DNA from: a candidate division KSB1 bacterium
GTDB taxonomy: Bacteria > Zhuqueibacterota > JdFR-76 > DREG01
Reading direction: 5' to 3'
Length of the DNA stretch: 37,846 nucleotides
Assembly (NCBI GenBank): GCA_022566355.1
Contig: JADFJB010000032.1
Coordinates: 1-37,846 of the forward strand
A model generated the notes under the pieces. That model searched no databases. It was not told the origin of the DNA and worked only from the letters and a program-made list of their open reading frames with translations. Position numbers and translations under genes: made by a program. Shown here one piece after another: positions 31,994-37,846 of the stretch (position 1 is its first letter; every line of letters begins with the position of its first letter).

Positions 31994-34708
31994 ATGCAAC
32001 GATTGTTTAAAAACAGTTTTTCTGCCCAGGATTCTTTCATGGTCGGTAGTAAAGAGTACCAATTTTTTAGCTTGTCACGTTTGGAAGATGCAAACCTCAC
32101 GCAGCTTTCACGGCTGCCGTTTTCCATAAAAATATTATTGGAGAATGTGTTGCGAAACGAAGACGGAAGATTGGTTACTGAAGACGATGTGAAGAAATTG
32201 GCTGCCTATAACCCGACTAATGTTGTAAAAACGGAAGTTCCGTACATGCCGGCCCGGGTCGTCATGCAGGATTTTACCGGCGTGCCCGCAGTGGTCGACC
32301 TGGCAGCTTTACGGGATGCGATGCAAAAATTTGGCGGCGATCCCGCTAAAATCAATCCGTTGGTCAGAACCGATTTAGTGATTGACCATTCCGTTCAGGT
32401 TGATCGATTTGGCACAGCAGATGCTTTTAAATATAATGTGGAAAGAGAATACGAACGCAATAAGGAACGCTACATACTGCTGCGCTGGGCACAGCAAAGT
32501 TTTAGAGATTTTAGAGTGGTGCCGCCGGGCACCGGTATCGTGCACCAGGTGAATCTTGAATACCTTGCTTCCGTTGTTGCCAGCAAAGAACAGGATGGTG
32601 CGACCATGGCTTTTCCCGACACACTGGTCGGCACAGATTCCCACACGACCATGATCAACGGCTTGAGTGTAATGGGTTGGGGAGTCGGCGGTATAGAAGC
32701 TGAGGCGGTTATGCTGGGCCAACCCTACTACATGCTGACCCCGGAAGTCGTTGGGTTTAAATTCTATGGAGAATTGCCGGATGGTTCCACCGCGACGGAC
32801 CTGGTACTAACGGTTACCCAAATGCTGCGGGAAAGAGGCGTAGTCGGAAAATTCGTCGAGTTTTTTGGCTCCGGGTTGAGCAACCTGAGTCTCGCCGATC
32901 GCGCAACCATCGCCAACATGGCGCCGGAGTATGGCGCAACCATGGGCTTCTTTCCGGTTGATTTTCAAACGCTTGCTTATTTAAGACTTAGCGGGCGAAG
33001 TGAGGAGTTGATCGATTTGGTGGAAACCTACTGCAAGGAACAAACACTTTTTCGAACGGAAGACACGCCTGAGCCGGAATTTGCGGATACTCTGGAATTA
33101 AATCTGGAGTCTGTAGAAGCAACCATAGCCGGACCAAAACGCCCACAGGATAAGGTGTTGCTCAAGGAAATCAAAGCCGATTTTCAAACCAGTTTAAAAG
33201 CGCCTGTCGATGAACGGGGCTTTGCACTCTCGGAAAATGACTTAACCAATTCAGCCTCAGTGCGTAACAATGGCGATCAATTCGAACTTCGCCATGGCTC
33301 GATTGTAATTGCGGCAATTACAAGCTGCACGAATACCTCCAATCCCTTTGTGATGGTCGCGGCTGCTTTGCTGGCGAAAAATGCATTGGCAAAAGGTATT
33401 CGCTCCAAACCGTGGGTAAAGACCAGTCTGGCGCCGGGATCCAAAGTGGTGATGGAATATTTGGAAAAAGCGGATTTGGTAGACGCCCTGGCCGAGCAGC
33501 GCTTTAACCTGGTTGGATTTGGCTGCACGACATGCATCGGTAATAGCGGTCCGCTGCCGCAACCCATTGCGGAAGGGATAAAGAAAGGTAATTTGATCGC
33601 TGCTTCGGTCTTGAGTGGTAATCGTAATTTTGAGGGGCGAATTCATCCACAGACAAGAGCGAATTATCTGGCATCACCACCACTGGTGGTGGCGTATGCC
33701 CTGGCCGGCCGCATCGATTTTGATTTCAGCAATGAACCTCTCGGTGAAGATGATGCCGGGAATCCTGTATTTTTGCGCGATATCTGGCCTGGCCAGCAAC
33801 AGATTTCGGATACGGTCCGGCAGTCTATATCTCCTGAAATGTTCCGGGAGCAGTATGCCGGCGTTTTCGATGGCGATGAAAAATGGCAGGCGTTGTCTTC
33901 GGAGTACAGTGAAATATACCCCTGGGATAGCTCTTCGACTTATATCAAGAATCCGCCATTTTTCGAGAATATGAAATTGGACCTCTCAGATCCTGAAGAT
34001 ATTCGCGATGCCCGGGTTTTGGTTTTTCTGGGTGATTCCACAACCACTGATCACATTTCACCAGCTGGCGCTATTCCGGTTGATGGTCCGGCAGGGAAGT
34101 ACCTGGTTTCCCACGGCGTTGAGCAATTGAGCTTCAACTCTTTCGGATCTCGCCGGGGTAATCATGAAGTCATGATGCGGGGCACATTCGCCAATATTCG
34201 AATCAAGAATAAGCTGGCTCCCGGAACCGAAGGCGGCGTTACGATTTATTTTCCCACCGGGGAACAAACATCAATTTATGAAGCCGCCATGCAATACATA
34301 GAAAAGGCTACGGACTTAATCGTCATTGCCGGCAAAGAGTACGGCACCGGCAGCAGCCGCGACTGGGCGGCGAAAGGGACTGGCCTTTTGGGAGTAAAGG
34401 CCGTCATCGCTGAAAGCTACGAGAGAATCCACCGCAGCAACCTGCTTGGCATGGGCATTCTGCCCCTGCAATTTAAGGCGGGAGAAAGTGCATCCTCGCT
34501 AAACTTATCCGGAAAAGAGAGTTATACAATTACCGGAATTTCCAGTCATTTATCACCTGGAAAGATATTGCTGGTTAAAGCAAGTGATAAAAATAACCCC
34601 GAAAAGACATTTGAAGTTTTGGCACGGCTTGATACCCATGTTGAGGTAGACTACTATCGGAACGGCGGTATTCTGCAAACCGTGTTGAGGAATTTGTTGG
34701 AAGAGTGA
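31994..34708 (+). CDS. acnA: Aconitate hydratase (AcnA/IRP type)
   Basis: A 904-residue aconitase that interconverts citrate and isocitrate in the TCA cycle, with a [4Fe-4S] cluster. The three cluster Cys are visible: C445 in AITSCTNTSNP, and C511 and C514 in GFGCTTCIGNSGP. Other family text includes PDTLVGTDSHTTMINGLSVMGWGVGGIEAEA, LGDSTTTDHISPAGAI, SFGSRRGNHEVMMRGTFANIRI, and the C-terminal swivel-domain SSRDWAAKGTGLLGVKAVIAESYERIHRSNLLGMGILPL. Length and order match the AcnA/IRP1 branch (about 890-905 residues). A ribosome site AGAGGA sits about 7 bases before the ATG. Single gene, cytoplasmic. The upstream region carries a hairpin cluster; no regulator is seen. Confidence 0.97.
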   Translation: MQRLFKNSFSAQDSFMVGSKEYQFFSLSRLEDANLTQLSRLPFSIKILLENVLRNEDGRLVTEDDVKKLAAYNPTNVVKTEVPYMPARVVMQDFTGVPAVVDLAALRDAMQKFGGDPAKINPLVRTDLVIDHSVQVDRFGTADAFKYNVEREYERNKERYILLRWAQQSFRDFRVVPPGTGIVHQVNLEYLASVVASKEQDGATMAFPDTLVGTDSHTTMINGLSVMGWGVGGIEAEAVMLGQPYYMLTPEVVGFKFYGELPDGSTATDLVLTVTQMLRERGVVGKFVEFFGSGLSNLSLADRATIANMAPEYGATMGFFPVDFQTLAYLRLSGRSEELIDLVETYCKEQTLFRTEDTPEPEFADTLELNLESVEATIAGPKRPQDKVLLKEIKADFQTSLKAPVDERGFALSENDLTNSASVRNNGDQFELRHGSIVIAAITSCTNTSNPFVMVAAALLAKNALAKGIRSKPWVKTSLAPGSKVVMEYLEKADLVDALAEQRFNLVGFGCTTCIGNSGPLPQPIAEGIKKGNLIAASVLSGNRNFEGRIHPQTRANYLASPPLVVAYALAGRIDFDFSNEPLGEDDAGNPVFLRDIWPGQQQISDTVRQSISPEMFREQYAGVFDGDEKWQALSSEYSEIYPWDSSSTYIKNPPFFENMKLDLSDPEDIRDARVLVFLGDSTTTDHISPAGAIPVDGPAGKYLVSHGVEQLSFNSFGSRRGNHEVMMRGTFANIRIKNKLAPGTEGGVTIYFPTGEQTSIYEAAMQYIEKATDLIVIAGKEYGTGSSRDWAAKGTGLLGVKAVIAESYERIHRSNLLGMGILPLQFKAGESASSLNLSGKESYTITGISSHLSPGKILLVKASDKNNPEKTFEVLARLDTHVEVDYYRNGGILQTVLRNLLEE

Positions 34709-34743
34709 TAGAGTGACAGAGTAACAAAGGCACAGAGGCACAA

Positions 34744-34761
34744 AGTAACAAAGTAACAAAG
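34744..34761. repeat. AGTAACAA tandem, inverted copy of 2369-2386
   Basis: Exact 18-base reverse complement of the CTTTGTTA tandem near 2.37 kb. Less exact units continue on both sides. Confidence 0.6.
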
Positions 34762-34944
34762 AAAAAGTGCCTAAAAATTAGAGTGGCATATGGGAATCGG
34801 AGAAGGGCGAATGGGAGAATAGGAGACCGGAGAAAAGACAGAATATGTACCGTTTTTTTTGGAGCGCATCAACCGTGTTGATGCGCCGGAGCCTGATCTT
34901 TTCACTAAGTTCATGTCAAAACATCCTATACCTGTCTTTGGTAG

Positions 34945-34964
34945 GACAGACATTCTTGTCTGTC
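34945..34964. repeat. REP-like palindrome GACAGACA/TGTCTGTC
   Basis: Perfect 8-base arms around TTCT. It is preceded by GGTAG, so a GTAG tetranucleotide stands next to the hairpin as in REP elements linked to Y1 (RAYT) transposases. No such transposase is in the window. Confidence 0.6.
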
Positions 34965-35167
34965 TTGTTTGGATATCAACCTCAGGTGTGTTTTGCCTTT
35001 TATTATTTGTTGTTTTTTTCATCAGTATCCAGCATCGGGCAAAAAGATCCCCGATTAATTAAGCTTGTGCCCGTATGTTTACTCACTAAAATCATGTGGG
35101 CACAAGTTTAACGGGTAGCATGCAGGGATTACAATTCATAGGAATTGGGCTATCCACTTGGTCGTCT

Positions 35168-35189
35168 ATTTTACACACCCCTGAAAATC
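35168..35189 (-). repeat. 22-base element, inverted copy of 2251-2272
   Basis: Exact reverse complement of the block at 2251-2272, about 33 kb away. Beyond 35189 it continues into CCCGCTTCACGACGGGATGACA, which the left copy lacks. Confidence 0.75.
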
Positions 35190-35289
35190 CCGCTTCACGA
35201 CGGGATGACATAGTTGGAAATTTTAAGCATGAAAGCATGATTCATGAATTATTCGGGTTAATTAAATTATATTAAATGATCTATGAGTA

Positions 35290-36156
35290 TTATTTCTCAT
35301 TAACGAAACTCTTCAATATTTCCAAATTGCGCTTATGTTCTTCCAAGCCCCCAGGTGTTTCAAGAACTTTGGGAATCTTTTTAAGTCGTGGATCATTCAT
35401 CATCAGACGGAATGTTTCTTCTCCGATGAGTCCTTCGCCAATATTCTCGTGGCGGTCTACCCGGCTATCCATTTCCTTTTTTGAATCATTCGCATGGATG
35501 GCATACAATGTGTCCATTCCAAGGATATTATCAAATGTCTTCCAGGCATCTTCATAATTTTCACGACTCCGAATGTCGTAGCCGGCAGCAAAGATGTGAG
35601 CGGTATCCAGGCAGACGCCTACGCGGTTTTTAGCGTCAACCAAATTTATAATGGTGGCCAACTGTTCAAATTTATATCCTAGGTTTGTTCCCTGGCCTGC
35701 TGTGGTTTCAAGCAGCAGCCGGACGGAATCGTTTGCCGTTTTCTCAATAACTCTATTTAAACTTTCGGCAATTTTCTTTAACCCGGTCTCCTCCCCCATT
35801 TTCAAATGAGATCCCGGGTGAAAAATCAAATACCGAATACCCAGTTGTTCAGCCCGTTCCACCTCATCCAAAAAAGCATTCCTGGATTTTTCCAAAACTA
35901 CCGGATCCGGGCTAGCTAAATTAATTAAATAAGAACCGTGTATAACGATTTCCACAATGGCTGAGTTTTTCCAACTCTCTTTAAATTTCTCCACATCTAT
36001 ATCACTTAACGGTTTTGAAACCCACCTAGTTTGATTTTTGGAAAAAATCTGGATTACAGTCGCTCCAATTTCTTCCCCGTGGTCAATCCCGTTAAAAACA
36101 CCGCCACTTGTAGAGACATGCGCACCAACTAATAACGTTTGTTCTTTTTTATTCAT
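35290..36156 (-). CDS. nfo: Endonuclease IV (deoxyribonuclease IV)
   Basis: A 288-residue AP endonuclease that cuts DNA at abasic sites in base-excision repair, with a three-zinc TIM barrel. Family text is strong: LLVGAHVSTSGGVFNGIDHGEEIGA, VIQIFSKNQTRW, VIHGSYLINLASPD, YLIFHPGSH, RLLLETTAGQGTNLGYKFEQL, VGVCLDTAHIFAAGYDI, IHANDSKKEMDSRVDRHENIGEG and VLETPG. These contain the expected His, Glu and Asp ligands. Length matches Nfo of other bacteria (about 280). ATG at 36156 is preferred over a TTG seven codons earlier, as the extra residues are not family-like. The ribosome site is weak (GAAGG, distant). Single gene. Confidence 0.96.
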   Translation of the reverse strand: MNKKEQTLLVGAHVSTSGGVFNGIDHGEEIGATVIQIFSKNQTRWVSKPLSDIDVEKFKESWKNSAIVEIVIHGSYLINLASPDPVVLEKSRNAFLDEVERAEQLGIRYLIFHPGSHLKMGEETGLKKIAESLNRVIEKTANDSVRLLLETTAGQGTNLGYKFEQLATIINLVDAKNRVGVCLDTAHIFAAGYDIRSRENYEDAWKTFDNILGMDTLYAIHANDSKKEMDSRVDRHENIGEGLIGEETFRLMMNDPRLKKIPKVLETPGGLEEHKRNLEILKSFVNEK

Positions 36157-36177
36157 ATGTTTTTCAGTAACCTTCAA

Positions 36178-36582
36178 GAACTGGTTTGAAATTAAATGAA
36201 TTACTATCCCTTGATTTTCAAATTACTAATTTTCAAAACGTAAATTGTTGGTTTATTTTCCTGATGAAAAGAAAGTTTAAAGATTAGTAAAAAGTTGAGT
36301 TATTTATCATCTTCCTCTTTCTTGTCCTTATTGTCAGATTTGAATTGAAGATGATGCTAGATTTTTTTGCATAAACACAACGATCTGAATGACAGATAGT
36401 TACTTTATTTTAATCCATAAAAATTCGGAATAGTCCATAATTTATTTTCACCTGGACTATGAATTGGTGGGTTTTTAATCTTCTCACAAATGAAGTATAA
36501 AATAATTAGCCCACAACTTCAGTGTGGGCTAAGAATAATCAATTATAACATTTCACTGGTTTTTTATCGTGTATGCATTAAA
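36178..36582. other. Intergenic between nfo and ferritin-like gene
   Basis: AT-rich, no gene seen. It must hold the nfo promoter on the minus strand and the end of the ferritin-like transcript, which is marked by the hairpin at 36506-36532. Confidence 0.5.
36506..36532 (-). terminator. 10-bp hairpin with T-rich tail after ferritin-like gene
   Basis: TTAGCCCACA and TGTGGGCTAA form a perfect 10-base stem around ACTTCAG. Read on the minus strand it lies about 50 bases after the ferritin-like stop and is followed by TTATTTTAT, so it can work as a terminator. The AGCCCACA/TGTGGGCT stem also resembles dispersed REP-like palindromes known from several phyla, so it may be both. Confidence 0.6.
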
Positions 36583-37065
36583 TCAGCCGGCTTCTACCAA
36601 TTTCATCTTATTATAGGAGGGTTTGTTTTTTAACCGCACCCTGTATTCGGTTTCAAGCAAATCGATCTGGCATTTTTCTTCTTCAGCTAATTCTTCCAGC
36701 ATTTGCTTACCCTTTGCGTCGATTGTGCGTTGTGCCGCCTTTTTATAAAAGTTGATACTTTCACGTTCCTGTTCGATGGCGGTTTCAAGAATTTGTAAAA
36801 CAGTGGAATTCGGTTCAATTGGCTTTTTGAAACCGCGTCTTCGCGGTAAATTAATGTACAAAAGCCGTTTTCCCGAAAGATTGGAATATTTCTCCTCCAA
36901 TTTTTTAAGTTGTTTTTTTTCAACATCTGCTAGAGTTGATAGCAAAGCCTGAGAATCTTGATCCTTAAATAATTTTAAGGCTTTTTTGTAAAATTGGTAA
37001 GCATCCATTTCCGATTGGATGGCGATTCGTAAAGCTTGCAGGTCATCAATTTGTTCCCAGGTCAT
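36583..37065 (-). CDS. Ferritin-like/rubrerythrin-type protein with altered ligands
   Basis: A 160-residue four-helix-bundle protein of the ferritin-like/rubrerythrin superfamily with two homologous halves. Half one: AIQSEMDAYQFYKKA (E19) and LADVEKKQLKKLEEKY. Half two: AIEQERESINFYKKA (E100) and LAEEEKCQIDLLETEY. In di-iron relatives each second helix reads ExxH; here both His positions are Gln (Q52, Q133), while the Glu residues remain. The di-iron site is therefore probably altered or lost. No rubredoxin domain is present. GAGGAG lies 6 bases before the ATG. No signal peptide. Family roles are peroxide or iron handling; with these residues a changed metal or a structural role is possible. 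Confidence 0.8.
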   Translation of the reverse strand: MTWEQIDDLQALRIAIQSEMDAYQFYKKALKLFKDQDSQALLSTLADVEKKQLKKLEEKYSNLSGKRLLYINLPRRRGFKKPIEPNSTVLQILETAIEQERESINFYKKAAQRTIDAKGKQMLEELAEEEKCQIDLLETEYRVRLKNKPSYNKMKLVEAG

Positions 37066-37570
37066 TCTGCTCTCCTCAGTTTTTTAATTTCAGCAGTACA
37101 TTTAATTTTATTGCCTGATTAATCCGGGCTGTGAAACTGGAAATACAACTATATATAGATATATAGTTAAACGTCCATACAATATAAGGTCGTGTTTTCA
37201 AGGTTGCAACAAAATGTTTTTCATTTTTTTGAAATTTAGACAAACTTGTTCTTTTAACCTCCGATATCAAGGAAAAGTTCCTGTAGAGAAAACGGAACTA
37301 ACAGTGGTTATTTTAAAAGTCTGATGTGATTAAATGTTGCTAATACCGTTAATTCTATTCGGGATTTAGTTAATGTTAAAATAGACTCCTTCAACGGACT
37401 CAGGACACAACCTACCGAATAATAATTTTTTGTCCTTGGGGGATTAGCGATGATTTTGTATCAAGTCCGTACTAAAACCTTCACATAATCTCATAGAGCA
37501 CCATCAACCAAATTACATAAACCAATCAGCCATTTTAACGGTAAATAAATGGGAAAAGTTATATGGAGTT

Positions 37571-37604
37571 ATTAACCTGATCTATTCATAAACCTTATCA
37601 CTGT
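37571..37604 (-). repeat. Dispersed repeat family A, copy 3 (inverted)
   Basis: Reverse complement of 91-127 with about one mismatch over 33 bases (CTATTCATAAACCTTATC at its core). It is followed directly by CATTCCC, the left arm of an 11-base inverted pair that ends at 37831. Confidence 0.7.
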
Positions 37605-37649
37605 CATTCCCTAATGCTTTCAGGCTATCCGAGAACCCCAAAACTGTCA

Positions 37650-37672
37650 CCCCCGAGCGCTTTAATCGGGGG
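37650..37672. repeat. Hairpin CCCCCGA/TCGGGGG
   Basis: Perfect 7-base arms with loop GCGCTTTAA, followed by TCTATTTTCATTAG. It is GC-rich against AT-rich surroundings. It could end plus-strand transcription, but no plus-strand gene lies upstream nearby, so it is more likely part of a dispersed element. Confidence 0.5.
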
Positions 37673-37846
37673 TCTATTTTCATTAGTTAAGCACAAAATG
37701 AACTTTTGGATTAAAGCTTGCAGGAGAGACAATACCGGTTCTCGGACAACTTGATTTTTTATCGGGGATCTATGTGCGGACTGTGTAACAAGATTCCCGA
37801 TAATCCCGCCCAGCCTGGCCGGGAATGACAGTTTTAGAAATCAGTT

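Larger units (their letters stand above)
34709..35289. other. Repeat-rich intergenic region
   Basis: No gene is supported; open frames across 34845-35111 translate repeats. The region starts with a degenerate tandem of AGTGACAGAGTAACAAAG-like words, then a purine-rich GGAGA run (34798-34840). A REP-like palindrome follows at 34945-34964, then the 22-base element shared with 2251-2272 (35168-35189), and a TCCCG/CGGGA dyad followed by ATGACA (about 35188-35210). Confidence 0.65.
37066..37846. other. Right-end intergenic region with repeats
   Basis: No gene is seen in 780 bases. Contents: a TATATATAGATATATAG run near 37150, repeat family A copy 3 (37571-37604, inverted), a 7-base-stem hairpin CCCCCGA/TCGGGGG (37650-37672), and an 11-base inverted pair CTGTCATTCCC (37601-37611) / GGGAATGACAG (37821-37831) that brackets about 230 bases. 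This looks like a composite dispersed element whose right limit is at or beyond the window edge. Confidence 0.55.

Noticed and set aside
34771-35111. Open frames in the 34.7-35.1 kb intergenic region
   Set aside because: They overlap each other on both strands and code low-complexity text from repeats.

Overview
The window looks like a chromosomal segment of an uncultured bacterium of the Fibrobacterota-Chlorobiota-Bacteroidota (FCB) assemblage, in the Calditrichota / candidate division KSB1 / Ignavibacteria neighbourhood. This is inference from three things seen in the sequence. Several large secreted proteins end in a type IX-secretion-like C-terminal sorting domain (NYPNPF followed by a FlgD-like fold ending in a Lys-rich tail). 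A PorV/PorQ-like outer-membrane protein sits beside a TonB-dependent receptor with a CarboxypepD_reg-like N-terminus. The intergenic DNA is AT-rich and crowded with small palindromes. Unlike many Bacteroidota, many genes here have clear Shine-Dalgarno sequences (for example at 5564-5572, 9031-9037 and 20042-20048). No tRNA, rRNA, CRISPR array, intact transposase or prophage gene was seen.

Left part (1-9.8 kb): scattered housekeeping and metabolic genes. These are a secreted amidohydrolase (399-2024), an NAD(P)-binding SDR-type protein (2443-3381, minus), glutamine-dependent NAD synthetase NadE (3785-5437), a UPF0173 metallo-hydrolase (5577-6266), a carbon-nitrogen hydrolase (8239-9030, minus) and an S4-domain RNA-binding protein (9312-9722). 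Between them, 6.3-8.2 kb looks like an acquired two-gene cassette: a CcbP-like calcium-binding protein interrupted by one in-frame UGA, followed 3 bases later by a DUF2293 protein. Inverted repeats surround the pair.

Middle (10-17.5 kb): a minus-strand pair encodes a giant secreted HExxH peptidase with Asp-box repeats and a sorting domain, then a TPR lipoprotein. The two are translationally coupled and share a closely similar fibronectin-like module. A Tat-exported sugar-phosphate-isomerase-like protein follows. Then comes a sigma-70 factor whose conserved N-terminus runs past any ATG/GTG/TTG and seems to start at an AUU codon.

17.8-31.4 kb: a six-gene plus-strand cluster of envelope proteins. 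In order these are a secreted protein with a sorting-like tail, a lamin-tail/OB-fold protein with a sorting domain, a lipoprotein, a TonB-dependent receptor, a PorV-like barrel, and an NHL-repeat lipoprotein whose signal peptide is coded by four long T-tracts. Downstream lie remains of TPR and pentapeptide-repeat genes and then a secreted endonuclease/exonuclease/phosphatase protein with a sorting domain. Together the cluster suggests an outer-membrane export/uptake apparatus with its own surface-anchored substrates. The combination is the best candidate here for an under-described system.

Right part (32-37.8 kb): aconitase, endonuclease IV (Nfo) and a ferritin-like protein in which the His of both metal-binding motifs is replaced by Gln. 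The intergenic stretches at 2.0-2.4, 3.4-3.7, 31.4-32.0, 34.7-35.3 and 37.1-37.8 kb carry several dispersed repeat families. Some are exact inverted copies lying about 32-33 kb apart.
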